DNA from: RPQJ01 sp963823535
Lineage (GTDB): Bacteria > Pseudomonadota > Gammaproteobacteria > Steroidobacterales > Steroidobacteraceae
Direction: 5' to 3'
DNA length: 64,000 nt
Assembly (NCBI GenBank): GCA_963823535.1
Contig: CAWGLZ010000004.1
Coordinates: forward strand, 558,001 to 622,000
The translations under genes and the position numbers were made by a program. Below are positions 43,598 through 52,770 of the stretch, one piece after another; position 1 is the stretch's first letter, and every line of letters begins with the position of its first letter. Below the pieces are notes generated by a model. That model was not told the origin of the DNA. It saw only the letters and a program-made list of their open reading frames with translations, and made no database searches.

Positions 43598-45811
43598 ATG
43601 ACCGGCACGCGGACCCACTATCGGACCTGTTCGATCTGCGAGGCGATGTGCGGCATCGTCGTCGAGCACGCGGACGGGCGGGTCGTGTCGATCAAGCCTG
43701 ACCGTGAGGACGTGCTGAGCCGGGGGCACATCTGCCCCAAGGCCGTCGCGCTCAAGGACGTCCACGAGGATCCCGACCGGCTGCGCCGGCCCGTGCGGCG
43801 GACCGCGCAGGGCTGGCAGGAAGTCTCGTGGGAGGCAGCCTTCGACGAGATCGAGCAGCGCGTCGCGGCCGTGCGCGCGCAGCATGGCGGGGATGCCCTG
43901 GCGATCTATGCCGGCAACCCGACGGTGCACAACCTCGGCGCGATGCTGAACGTCGGCAACTTCATCCGAGCCGGGCGCACGCGCAACCTGTATTCCGCCA
44001 CCAGCGTCGACCAGCTGCCCCACATGGTCGCTTCGCACGCGATGTTCGGGCACCAGTTCCTGATCCCCGTCCCGGACGTGGATCGAACCCAGCTGTTCAT
44101 CTGCATCGGCGGGAACCCGGTCGCCTCCGGCGGATCGCTCATGGGGGCGCCCGGCTTTGCGCGCAGGATCGACGCGCTGCGCGAGCGCGGCGGGAGATTT
44201 GTCGTGATCGATCCGCGCCGGACGGAGTCCGCGGAGATTGCAGACGAATACCTGCCGATCCGGCCGGGCACCGACGTGTACCTGCTGCTCGCGCTGCTGC
44301 ACGAGCTGTTTTCGGGCGACACGGTGGATGCAGGGCACCTGGCCAGCCACGTATCGGGGCTCGACGAACTGAAGGCCGCCGTGCTGTCGTTCGATCCCGT
44401 GCTGCTCGCCACGCGCACCGGCATTGCGCAAGAGCGCATCGTGCGCCTTGCACGCGAGATCCGCTCGGAACCCCGTGCGCTCGTGTACGGACGGGTGGGT
44501 GCCTGCACGCAGGAATTCGGGGGACTGTCGATCTGGCTCATCTACTGCCTGAACCTGCTGACGAACCATTTCGACCGCGAAGGCGGCATGATGTTTCCCG
44601 AGCCCGCGGTCGACCTCACCCGGGCGTATGGCTCGAAGGGGCACTACGGCAAATTCCGCTCGCGCGTGCGCGCGCTGCCGGAATTCGGTAATGAGCTGCC
44701 GGTCGCCGCCCTGGCGGAGGAGATCCTCACCGAGGGGGACGGACGCATCCGCGCGCTGCTGACGTTCGCCGGGAACCCCGTGCTCTCGACGCCCAACGGT
44801 CGACAGCTGGACCGTGCGCTCGCGGAACTCGAGTTCATGGTGTCCGTGGACTTCTACGTTAATGAGACCACGCGACACGCGCACCTCATCCTGCCCCCGA
44901 CGAGCCCGCTGGAACGCAGCCACTACGACATCGCGCTCAGCAGCTTCGCCGTACGCAACGTGGCGAAGTACTCCGCGCCACTGTTCGACAAGCCGGCGGA
45001 TGCACTTCATGACCACGAGATTCTCCAGGAACTGACGCTGCGCCTCGGGACGGCGCCCGGAATGCCGAGAAAGATGGCCCGAGGCCGCGGCGGGTTCCTC
45101 CGGCGCCGAAGCCCCGAGGTCATGCTCGACCTGATGCTGCGCACCGGTGGCTACGGCATGCCGTATCGGGGATGGCTCAGGGGTATCGCGGCGCTCCCGG
45201 GCATGAATGCCTTGCGTCGGCAACTCGCGGACCCCAGTCGCCGGCCGCGCGGCCTGAGCCTCCGCGCGCTCAAGCAGGCGGTGCACGGCGTCGACCTGGG
45301 CCCACTGCGATCGAGTCTCGTGCGGCGCCTCGCGACCCCCGAGGCCCGCATACAGCTTGCGCCTGCGATGTACCTGCAGGACCTGTCGCGGGCCGCGACC
45401 GCGCTCGCCGATGGCGCGCCGGAGCTGGTGCTGGTCGGGCGACGCCACGTGCGCAGCAACAACTCATGGATGCACAACAGCCAGCGACTCGTGAAGGGCA
45501 AGCCCAGGTGCACGCTCATGGTCCACCCGGCGGATGCGGAGCGGCGGGGCATCGCCGACGGCGCACGGGTGCGACTGACGTCGCGGGTCGGTGCGGTCGA
45601 GGTGTCGGCCGAGGTGACCGACGACGTCATGCCCGGCGTCGTCTCGCTGCCCCACGGCTGGGGGCACGATCGCGAAGGGGTACGTCTGGGCGTGGCCCGA
45701 CGTCACGCCGGCGTGAGCATCAACGACGTCATCGACGATCAGCGCCTTGACGTGCTGACGGGAACGGCCGTCCTGAACGGAACGCCGGTCGAGGTCGCGC
45801 CCGTCGCGTGA
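43598..45811 (+). CDS. Molybdopterin-dependent oxidoreductase (FdhF/BisC-like)
   Basis: A 737-residue cytoplasmic-type molybdenum or tungsten enzyme. The N terminus binds a [4Fe-4S] cluster: Cys11, Cys14, Cys18 and Cys46 (TCSICEAMCGI, GHICPKA). Then come LAIYAGNPTVHNLGAM, a FICIGGNPVASGGSLMGAPG cofactor loop, and a C-terminal domain with GRRHVRSNNSWMHNSQRLVK and LPHGWGHDREGVRLGV. No Tat signal is present. These soluble proteins are usually annotated as formate dehydrogenase-like or acetylene-hydratase-like, but the substrate is unknown. No partner subunit, chaperone or cofactor gene is near. ATG 43598 is preceded by GGAAAGGG; another ATG lies four codons upstream (43586). Confidence 0.86.
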   Translation: MTGTRTHYRTCSICEAMCGIVVEHADGRVVSIKPDREDVLSRGHICPKAVALKDVHEDPDRLRRPVRRTAQGWQEVSWEAAFDEIEQRVAAVRAQHGGDALAIYAGNPTVHNLGAMLNVGNFIRAGRTRNLYSATSVDQLPHMVASHAMFGHQFLIPVPDVDRTQLFICIGGNPVASGGSLMGAPGFARRIDALRERGGRFVVIDPRRTESAEIADEYLPIRPGTDVYLLLALLHELFSGDTVDAGHLASHVSGLDELKAAVLSFDPVLLATRTGIAQERIVRLAREIRSEPRALVYGRVGACTQEFGGLSIWLIYCLNLLTNHFDREGGMMFPEPAVDLTRAYGSKGHYGKFRSRVRALPEFGNELPVAALAEEILTEGDGRIRALLTFAGNPVLSTPNGRQLDRALAELEFMVSVDFYVNETTRHAHLILPPTSPLERSHYDIALSSFAVRNVAKYSAPLFDKPADALHDHEILQELTLRLGTAPGMPRKMARGRGGFLRRRSPEVMLDLMLRTGGYGMPYRGWLRGIAALPGMNALRRQLADPSRRPRGLSLRALKQAVHGVDLGPLRSSLVRRLATPEARIQLAPAMYLQDLSRAATALADGAPELVLVGRRHVRSNNSWMHNSQRLVKGKPRCTLMVHPADAERRGIADGARVRLTSRVGAVEVSAEVTDDVMPGVVSLPHGWGHDREGVRLGVARRHAGVSINDVIDDQRLDVLTGTAVLNGTPVEVAPVA

Positions 45812-45834
45812 GGCCCCCGGCCTCGAGCGGCCGG

Positions 45835-47551
45835 TCAGGCCAGATAATAGAAGAACACGTAGGCGGTCAGCAGCACGGCGATCCACAGCGCCGCGGTGCC
45901 GATCGGCCAGGCGCGCGCAAACACGCCGTTCACCTGCCGGCCGCCTTCGACCCGCGAGCCGAAGTGCTGCCGTCCGCCCCGGGCCAGGCGCCGGCCGGCG
46001 GCGTCGAGCAGCGACTTGAGGTGCCCGGTCATGCGGTTCCATCCAGTGCCCACCGCCTGACACAGGTTGCACCAGGCCGACCCGCCACAGCCAGTCGAAG
46101 TTGAGCGTGATGGTCTCGGTGCGGCGCATCAACGGCAGCAACAGGAAGAAGGCCAGGCCGCTGAACAGGAGCAGCTGAAGATAGAACACTACCTTGCCGG
46201 CCGTGTACGCCTGGTACTCCACCGGGTATGGCAGGAAGCGGTACAGCAAGTCAGGTGCGACGCCCAGCAGGACGCAGAGGAAGGCGAACAGCAGCATCGC
46301 CGCGGCCATGTTCCAGGGCGCGTCCTTCGGTCGCAGGCCGGAGTCCCGCTGGAAGAAGACGAACCAGGGGAACTTGATGCCGGCGTGCAGGAACACGCCG
46401 GCCGAGGCTGCCGCCAGCAGGAACCAGACCAGCGTCAGGCCCTCGTAGGCAGCCGCCTGCGAGATCATCGTCTTGGTGGTGAAACCGGAGGTCAGCGGAA
46501 AGCCCGAAATCGCCAGAGCTCCGACGATGCCGCAGGCCGCGGTCAGCGGCATCGTGCGGAACAGGCCGCCCACCTCGGAGCACTTGTGGCGTCCGGTCCG
46601 GTAGACCACGACGCCCGCACTCATGAACAGCAGGGCCTTGTAGATGATGTGCGCGAAGGCGTGTGCGGCTGCGCCATTGATCGCCAGCGGCGTTCCGATG
46701 CCGATCGCGCAGACCATGAAGCCGACCTGGTTGACGATCGAGAAGGCCAGGATGCGGCGGATGTTGTTCTCGAGCAGCGCGTAGATGATGCCGTACATCA
46801 CCATGAACAGACCGACGCCGATCAGCACCGGCTCACCCGGGAACAGCAGGATCAGCGCGAGTACCGCGGTCTTGGTGGTGAAGGCCGACAGGAACACCGA
46901 GCCGGTCGGACTGGCCTCGGGGTAGGCGTCCGACAGCCAGGCGGAGACGGGTGGCGCGGCGGCGTTGATCAGGATGCCGATCAGGATCATCCAGTGGTCG
47001 AAGCTGTCGGCCAGCATCGGCCGCACGTCGATCGAACCGGTGTGCACCATCACGCCCTCGATGCCGACCTTCAGGATCACACCGCCGAGCAGGTGCAGGA
47101 TGGCGTAGCGGATGCCCGCCGCGCGCGCGCCGGGCGTGCCGCCGCACCACACGACGACGGTCGAGAACAGCGCCATCAGTTCCCAGAACAGGAACATCGT
47201 GATCAGGTCGCCGGCAAAGCTGACGCCGATCGCGCCGGCGGCATAGGCGTACGCCGCGGCCAGTTCGAACCAGCGCGCCTGGCGGAAGGCGAACAGTCCG
47301 CCCGCGAAGGCCATCAGGGCGAAAATCGTCGCGAACAGCCGGCGTACCGGGCTGCCTTCGATCAGCTCGATCGGGTACTGCAGGAACTGTACGCTTGCCT
47401 GGATGCCGTCCGGCACCTGCCAGATCAGCGCGAGGGCGCCCAACGGCACCAGCAGCACCAGCGCACTGCGCAGCAGCCCCCGGGCCGGGCCGATCAGCAG
47501 CGCGCCCAGCAGCATGAAAATGGCCGGGTGCAGCATGTAACTAATCGTCAC
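45835..47551 (-). pseudogene. Mrp-type antiporter subunit D (NuoL/M/N-like), frameshifted near its 3' end
   Basis: A proton-translocating antiporter-like membrane subunit with about 14 helices. From the GTG at 47551 the frame runs intact for about 490 residues (MFLFWELMALFSTVVVW with the TM5 Glu, AAPPVSAWLSDAYPEASPTG, HAFAHIIYKALLFMSAGVVV, PLTSGFTTKTMISQAAAYEG) to DWLWRVGL. After this the frame reads as nonsense. The natural ending continues one base later (NLCQAVGTGWNRMTGHLKSL) and finishes in a last helix (ALWIAVLLTAYVFFYYLA) at 45835. The break is at about 46060-46080. Only the terminal roughly 80 residues are affected, so the gene could be recently broken, or the break is a base-call error. 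Confidence 0.78.
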
Positions 47552-47852
47552 GCTCCCGGTAGTAGTCCTCGTCGCGCTTCAGGATCCAACCCAGCCCCTT
47601 GGCGCACAGCACCATCGCGAGACAGGAGAGAAAACCGAAGACGGCGCCGAATCCCAGCCAGCCGTCCACGCCGAACTTGCCCTTGACCGGGAACAGCAAT
47701 TGCGCGACCAGCACCAGCGCCAGCGCCACGATGAACACCCGCCACAGCAGGCGGATCGTGGACGGACGTGCGAGCCATGCATCGTCCTCCGGGCGCGCCG
47801 TGAGTCCCGGCGAATGCACCTCCTGGCGCGCCTTGTCCGGTCTCACGTTCAC
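47541..47852 (-). CDS. Small two-helix protein of the Mrp operon
   Basis: A 103-residue membrane protein with helices LLWRVFIVALALVLVAQLLF and GFGAVFGFLSCLAMVLCAKG and a charged end (ILKRDEDYYRERDD). It does not match any of the seven classical Mrp subunits. Its start overlaps the stop of the upstream antiporter gene by 4 bp (GTGA) and its end overlaps the next gene by 11 bp, so it is an integral part of the operon. Similar short proteins accompany NuoM/N-like antiporter genes in other proteobacteria, as far as I recall; its role is unknown. Confidence 0.8.
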   Translation of the reverse strand: MNVRPDKARQEVHSPGLTARPEDDAWLARPSTIRLLWRVFIVALALVLVAQLLFPVKGKFGVDGWLGFGAVFGFLSCLAMVLCAKGLGWILKRDEDYYRERDD

Positions 47853-49318
47853 GGCTGCCCCCTGACGAGCTGCGATTCGAGTTCATAGATCGGCGCACTG
47901 TAGACGAACAGTGCGAGAGTCAGCACCGCGGTCACGGTCAGTGCGAGCAGCACGGCGGTCGGCGCTTCGCCGTGCTGCTGGCCGGCGGGCGTCACGTCCT
48001 TGCCGAACCAGGCCATGTAGACGATCGGCAGGAAATAGGCCGCGTTCAGCGCCGTGCTGAGGATGATCGTGGCCAGCGCCAGGTAGTTGTCGGCCTGGAA
48101 GGCGCCGGCCAGGATGTACCATTTCGACACGAAACCTGCGGTCGGTGGCACGCCGATCATGCTCAGCGCGCCGATCGTGAACGCCGCCATCGTGACCGGC
48201 ATGCGCCGGCCGATGCCGGACAGCTGCCCCAGCTCGGTCTTCTTCGACGCGGTGTAGATCGAGCCGGCTGCGAAGAACAGCGTGATCTTGCCGAACGAAT
48301 GCGCCAGCATGTGCATGGCCGCTCCGACCTCCGCCAGCGGCTTGAGCACGGCCGAAGCCATCACCACGTACGACAGTTGCGCCACCGTGGAGTAGGCGAG
48401 CAGCCGCTTCAGGTTCTGCTGCCGCAGGGCCACGACGCTGGCCGCCACGATCGTGAATGCCGCTGCGTAGAACAGCCAGCCGCTGCTCGGCTCCGAAAAC
48501 AGGAAGTCGACTCCGAACACGTAGACGATGATCTTCACGATCGTGAAGACGCCGGCCTTGACCACGGCGACCGCGTGAAGAAGGGCGCTGACCGGCGTGG
48601 GCGCCACCATCGCCGCCGGCAGCCAGCGGTGCACCGGCATGACGGCGGCCTTGGCGGCGCCGAACACGAACAGTCCCAGCAGCAGGCCGACCTGCGGCCC
48701 CTCGACGTGGCCGCGCAGGATGCCACCTTCGGTGAAGTCGCCGGTGCCGGCTGCCGCGTAAGTCCAGACGATCGCCGGCAGCAGCAGGCCGATCGATGCG
48801 GAGATCAGGATGCCGAGGTAGACGCGCGCCGAGCGGACCGTGGCGGGGTCGCCCTTGTGCGACACCAGCGGGTAGGTCGACAGCGTCAGCATCTCGTAGA
48901 ACATGAACAGCGTGAACAGGTTGGCCGAAAACGCGATTCCGATCGTCGCCGCCAGCGACACGGCGAACATCACATAGAAGCGCGTCTGCCTCTTCTCCCG
49001 GTTGCCGCGCATGTAACCGATCGAATAGATCGAATTGACCAGCCACAGCCCCGACGCCATGGCGGCGAACAGCATGCCCAGCGGCTCGACCCGGAACGCG
49101 ACGTCGATCCCGGGCAGGACCTCGCCGATCCGCACGCCCGGCCGGCCGCCGGCGAAAATCTCCGGCAGCAGGCTCCAGACGCAGGCGATCAGCGTGAGCG
49201 CCGTCAGGAGGGTTATCGACTCGCGCAGATTGTCGTTGACCCGCCCGGCGAGGCCGATCAGCAGGGCGCCGGCCAGTGGCACCGCCAGTGCGGCGAGGAT
49301 GGCGGTCTGCGGATTCAC
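47849..49318 (-). CDS. mrpD: Mrp-type antiporter subunit D, second copy (NuoL/M/N-like)
   Basis: A 489-residue antiporter-like subunit with about 14 transmembrane helices. The key charged residues of the family are visible: the TM5 Glu in LFMFYEMLTLSTYPLVSHKG, the TM7 Lys in FGAAKAAVMPVHRWLPAAMV, and a Lys in the VAPTPVSALLHAVAVVKAGV stretch. GMSMIGVPP-type ALSMIGVPPTAGFVSKWYIL is also typical. The GTG start at 49318 overlaps the preceding stop. It is one of three such subunits in this operon; classical Mrp systems have two (MrpA and MrpD). Confidence 0.9.
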   Translation of the reverse strand: MNPQTAILAALAVPLAGALLIGLAGRVNDNLRESITLLTALTLIACVWSLLPEIFAGGRPGVRIGEVLPGIDVAFRVEPLGMLFAAMASGLWLVNSIYSIGYMRGNREKRQTRFYVMFAVSLAATIGIAFSANLFTLFMFYEMLTLSTYPLVSHKGDPATVRSARVYLGILISASIGLLLPAIVWTYAAAGTGDFTEGGILRGHVEGPQVGLLLGLFVFGAAKAAVMPVHRWLPAAMVAPTPVSALLHAVAVVKAGVFTIVKIIVYVFGVDFLFSEPSSGWLFYAAAFTIVAASVVALRQQNLKRLLAYSTVAQLSYVVMASAVLKPLAEVGAAMHMLAHSFGKITLFFAAGSIYTASKKTELGQLSGIGRRMPVTMAAFTIGALSMIGVPPTAGFVSKWYILAGAFQADNYLALATIILSTALNAAYFLPIVYMAWFGKDVTPAGQQHGEAPTAVLLALTVTAVLTLALFVYSAPIYELESQLVRGQP

Positions 49319-50814
49319 GGCAGGTGCCTGAGCAAGATGGCGGCGGCGGTCGTCGCGAGCTCACGCGGCACCTGCGTGACCAGTCCGAACCAGACGTTCG
49401 CCAGCGCCGCCAGCCAGGTCAGCACCAGCATCCCCAGGGGCGCCTCGCCCGGCCGGTCAGCGCCGTCCCCGGCCGGCGCGGGCTTGAACCACGCGGCCTC
49501 GACGATGCGCCAGACGTATGCCACGGCCATCAGCGACCCCAGCACGATCACGGCCACCAGTACCCACCCCAGCAGGCCCTGCTGCAGCGCGGCCGTCATC
49601 AGGTACCACTTGCTGACGAAGCCGGCCGTGCCGGGCATGCCTATCAGGCTCAGCCCGGCGACGACCAGGGCCGCCATCGTCCACGGCATGCGGCGGGCGG
49701 CGCCGGCGAGGTCCTGCAGATTCAGGCCGCCCAGGCGCGTGCTCAGGCACATCACGGCCATGAACAGTGCGCCTTTCGACAGTGCGTGGTTGAACATGTG
49801 CAGCAATCCGGCCGACAGCCCCGACACGCTCACCAGGCTCGCGCCGAGCACGATGTAGCCGATCTGCGCGACCGAGGAATAGGCCAACAGGCGCTTGATG
49901 TTGGCCTCGAACAGCGCCACCGCCGATCCAACCAGGATGGCCAGCACGGCGAGCGGCATCAGGAACGCCGCGAACTGGGCATCGTGACCGGCCAGGTTGC
50001 CCTGGAACACGACGAAATCGAAGCGCAGCAGTATGTACAGCGACACCTTGGTCGCACAGGCCGCCAGGAACACGCTGACAGCGTGCGGGGCATGTGTGTA
50101 GGCATTGGGCAGCCACACGTGCAGCGGGAACAACGCGGCCTTCAACGCCAGGCCGATGGTGATGAACCCCGCGGCCACCAGGATCGGCCGCTGATCCGCC
50201 ACCTCGTGAATCCGCAGCTCCATGTCGGCCAGGTTCAGCGTCCCGGTCATCATGTAGATCAGCCCGACGCCGATCAGGTAGAAAGTGGCGCCCACGGTGC
50301 CCATGATCAGGTACTTGAACACCGCCGGCAGTGCCCGCCGGTCCGGCCCGCCGGCGACCAGCACGTAGCTGGCCAGCGATGAAATCTCCATGAAGACGAA
50401 GATGTTGAATGCGTCCGCCGACACCAGGATGCCCGCCATCCCGGCCAGCGCCAGCAGCCAGGCTGCGAAGAACAGCGGCTGTCGGTGCGGCTCGATCTGT
50501 CGGTCCAGGCTGACCCGTCCGGCCGCCAGCGCCAGCGTCGAGGCGCCGGTCAGGATCAGCAGCAGCAGGGCGCTGAATGCGTCGATCTCGAGCGCGATGC
50601 CGTAGGGGGCCGGCCAGCCGCCCAGTGCGTATCGGTAGACCTGGCCCGCGAGCACGCCGGCGGCCATCTGCACCGCGAGCAGGAACGACGCGGCGCTGGC
50701 CACGGTGGCCGCGAACCAGGCCAGCCCGCGCGGATGCAGCAGCACGACCAGCGGCGCGACCAGCATCGGCACCACGACCTGCAGTACCGGCAGATGGGCT
50801 TCGAGACCGGTCAT
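49315..50814 (-). CDS. mrpD: Mrp-type antiporter subunit D, first copy (NuoL/M/N-like)
   Basis: A 499-residue antiporter-like membrane subunit, about 14 helices. The TM5 Glu is in FNIFVFMEISSLASYVLVAG, the TM7 Lys in IGLALKAALFPLHVWLPNAY, followed by THAPHAVSVFLAACATKVSL, and LSLIGMPGTAGFVSKWYLM marks the discontinuous helix. The sequence is close to canonical MrpD, and it directly follows MrpC as in standard operons. Start and stop overlap neighbours by 4 bp on both sides. It takes part in Na+ (or K+)/H+ exchange across the inner membrane. Confidence 0.92.
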   Translation of the reverse strand: MTGLEAHLPVLQVVVPMLVAPLVVLLHPRGLAWFAATVASAASFLLAVQMAAGVLAGQVYRYALGGWPAPYGIALEIDAFSALLLLILTGASTLALAAGRVSLDRQIEPHRQPLFFAAWLLALAGMAGILVSADAFNIFVFMEISSLASYVLVAGGPDRRALPAVFKYLIMGTVGATFYLIGVGLIYMMTGTLNLADMELRIHEVADQRPILVAAGFITIGLALKAALFPLHVWLPNAYTHAPHAVSVFLAACATKVSLYILLRFDFVVFQGNLAGHDAQFAAFLMPLAVLAILVGSAVALFEANIKRLLAYSSVAQIGYIVLGASLVSVSGLSAGLLHMFNHALSKGALFMAVMCLSTRLGGLNLQDLAGAARRMPWTMAALVVAGLSLIGMPGTAGFVSKWYLMTAALQQGLLGWVLVAVIVLGSLMAVAYVWRIVEAAWFKPAPAGDGADRPGEAPLGMLVLTWLAALANVWFGLVTQVPRELATTAAAILLRHLP

Positions 50815-51167
50815 TGGCGATCGATCTCTTGGATCTCGTGCTCCTCGATGGAGCCGTACTCCTCCTTGATTCGCACCACGATCCCGAGCCCGAGCGCCGT
50901 GGTGGAGATACCGACCACGATGGCGGTCAGGATCAGTACCTGCGGCAGGGGATTGGAATACAGCACGCCGGAGACGTGCTCGCTGAAAATCGGCGCAGTA
51001 CCCCCGCTGACCTTGCTCATCGTGATGTACAGCAGGAACACCGCCGACTGGAAGATCGACAGGCCGATCAGCTTCTTGATCAGATTGAGCTTGGCCACGA
51101 CGGCATAGAAGCCGATCATCAGCAGCACGACGAACACCCAGTAGTGGTAGAGGCCCAGGAATTCCAT
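50811..51167 (-). CDS. mrpC: Mrp antiporter subunit C (NuoK-like)
   Basis: A 118-residue, three-helix membrane protein homologous to NuoK. Helices: YWVFVVLLMIGFYAVVAKLN, IGLSIFQSAVFLLYITMSKV, and PLPQVLILTAIVVGISTTAL. The IVVGISTTALGLGIVVRI segment is the typical MrpC third helix with the Thr-Ala pair. The C terminus is acidic (EEYGSIEEHEIQEIDRQ). It overlaps the fused A/B gene upstream and the first MrpD gene downstream. Confidence 0.92.
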   Translation of the reverse strand: MEFLGLYHYWVFVVLLMIGFYAVVAKLNLIKKLIGLSIFQSAVFLLYITMSKVSGGTAPIFSEHVSGVLYSNPLPQVLILTAIVVGISTTALGLGIVVRIKEEYGSIEEHEIQEIDRQ

Positions 51168-52156
51168 CAGGTGGGATCCCTCGCCGCGAAGGCGTGGAAG
51201 ATGCTCAGCAGCACACCGGTGACCGTCATGCCGACGCCGGCCTCGATCAGGATGATGCCCAGCTGCTGGCCGCTGACCGGATCGGCGGCCAGCATCGAGT
51301 AGTCGAGAAAATCGGCGCCCAGCAGGATGCCCATGACGCCAACGCCGCCATACAGCAGCGCGCCGCCAACCATCAGCGCATTCAGTGCGCTCTGCGGCAG
51401 GACCTCGAGGCAGCGTTCCTCGCCCTCAATCAGCGCATAGAGTATGAATGCCGCGGCGATCAGAGCGCCGGCCTGGAAGCCGCCACCCGGGCCGTACTCG
51501 CCGTGGAACTGCACGTACAGGCCGAACAACAGGATGAAGGGCGTCAGCAGGCGGCTCACGACCAGTGGGATCACGTGGCTTCTCAGGCCTATGGATGGCT
51601 TCTGCGCCGGATCGTAGGCCCGCCCGCCGGTGGGCCGTCGCCGGCCTGAGAGCAGGAAAAGCACGCCGATGCCCGCCGTGAACACGACGAACACCTCGCC
51701 CAGCGTGTCGTAGCCGCGGAAACTTCCAAGCACGGCGGTCACGACGTTCGGGATCCCGATGAGTTCGGGCGTCTCCTGCAGATACCAGGGCGCGACGTGC
51801 TGGTGCACCGGTGCGCCCGGGTCGCCAAAGGCGGGTTTGTCGAAGGTGGCATAGAGCACGACCAGCGTCGCTCCGGTCACGACCGCCAGCGACAGCCAGC
51901 GGTGTGGCGTCGGCGCGCGTTCGAATTCCGAGGTCAGCGCCAGTGCGCCGAGGAACAGCACGGTGGAAATGCCGGCACCGACCGCTGCCTCGGTCAAGGC
52001 CACGTCAGCCGCGTCGAGGATGAAGAAATTGGCAGCGATCAGCAGGCTGAAAATGCCCAGCAGCATCACCGCCACGAACAGGTTCGTCGTACGGACGATG
52101 GCGATGGCCGTGATGACCAGCAGGGTCAGCAGCAGCACACCTAACACGACGGTCAC
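51167..52156 (-). CDS. Fused Mrp subunit: DUF4040 (MrpA C-terminal part) plus MrpB
   Basis: A 329-residue membrane protein joining two pieces that are separate or differently arranged in classical Mrp systems. Residues 1-80 (IVRTTNLFVAVMLLGIFSLL, ADVALTEAAVGAGISTVLFL) are the DUF4040/MbhD-like region normally at the MrpA C terminus. About 80-185 are MbhE-like (SFRGYDTLGEVFVVFTAGIG). From about 195 the MrpB domain follows (SRLLTPFILLFGLYVQFHGE, YGPGGGFQAGALIAAAFILY). The GTG start overlaps the MrpG stop. Because the MrpA N-terminal antiporter part is absent from this protein, one of the three MrpD-like subunits must supply it. Confidence 0.88.
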   Translation of the reverse strand: MTVVLGVLLLTLLVITAIAIVRTTNLFVAVMLLGIFSLLIAANFFILDAADVALTEAAVGAGISTVLFLGALALTSEFERAPTPHRWLSLAVVTGATLVVLYATFDKPAFGDPGAPVHQHVAPWYLQETPELIGIPNVVTAVLGSFRGYDTLGEVFVVFTAGIGVLFLLSGRRRPTGGRAYDPAQKPSIGLRSHVIPLVVSRLLTPFILLFGLYVQFHGEYGPGGGFQAGALIAAAFILYALIEGEERCLEVLPQSALNALMVGGALLYGGVGVMGILLGADFLDYSMLAADPVSGQQLGIILIEAGVGMTVTGVLLSIFHAFAARDPT

Positions 52157-52482
52157 GACGCGTCTTCCAGGTCGGCTGCGCTGCCCGCGCTCGGCTTGAT
52201 CCCGGCCAGCAGGGCCGCGTTGGCCAGCGCATAGGAGGCGGTCGGGCTGGTGATCAGCAGGAACATCAGGATGGCTGCCAGCTTTACGGTCACCAGCGAC
52301 AGCCCCGCCTGGATCATCACGCCCGCGATCACCAGCACCGCGCCCATCGTGTCGGTGACGCTGGCGGCATGCATGCGGGTGTACAGGTTGGGCATGCGCA
52401 GCGCGCCGATGCCGCCCACCAGCACGAAAACGCCGCCGGCGGTGAGCAGCACCCAGCTCATGATGTCCAGCGCCAGCTTCAT
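52153..52482 (-). CDS. mrpG: Mrp antiporter subunit G
   Basis: A 109-residue membrane protein with three helices. The family pattern is plain: ILMSWVLL-type start, VFVLVGGIGALRMPNLYTRM, HAASVTDTMGAVLVIAGVMI and KLAAILMFLLITSPTASYAL. The conserved RMPNLYTRMHAAS stretch is diagnostic. The C-terminal tail is short and acidic. It overlaps MrpF by 4 bp and the fused A/B gene by 4 bp. Confidence 0.93.
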   Translation of the reverse strand: MKLALDIMSWVLLTAGGVFVLVGGIGALRMPNLYTRMHAASVTDTMGAVLVIAGVMIQAGLSLVTVKLAAILMFLLITSPTASYALANAALLAGIKPSAGSAADLEDAS

Positions 52483-52769
52483 CGGGCCAGATCCTCCGGT
52501 TCCTGTTCCTGCTCGCTGTGTCGTGCGCGCGAGCGGAAGAACTCCAGCACCGCCAGCACGCCGATGAAGTTGATCAGCGCGTAGGCGAGGGCGAGGTCGA
52601 GGAAGTCGGGACGTCCGTACAGAAAGGCGATCACTGAGAGGAGCAACACGGTCTTGGTGCCGAACATGTTGACCGACAGCACGCGATCGTAGACGGTCGG
52701 GCCGATCACCGCCCGCGCCAGCGCGAGCGCCATCGTCACGACCAGGGCCATGGCAACGGCGAAGTACAT
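52479..52769 (-). CDS. mrpF: Mrp antiporter subunit F
   Basis: A 96-residue, three-helix membrane protein. Diagnostic sequence: LALARAVIGPTVYDRVLSVN, then TKTVLLLSVIAFLYGRPDFL and LALAYALINFIGVLAVLEFF. The RxxxGPTxxDRVxxxN motif is typical of MrpF/MnhF. The C terminus is charged (SRARHSEQEQEPEDLAR). It lies 1 bp after the MrpE stop. Confidence 0.93.
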   Translation of the reverse strand: MYFAVAMALVVTMALALARAVIGPTVYDRVLSVNMFGTKTVLLLSVIAFLYGRPDFLDLALAYALINFIGVLAVLEFFRSRARHSEQEQEPEDLAR

Positions 52770-52770
52770 C

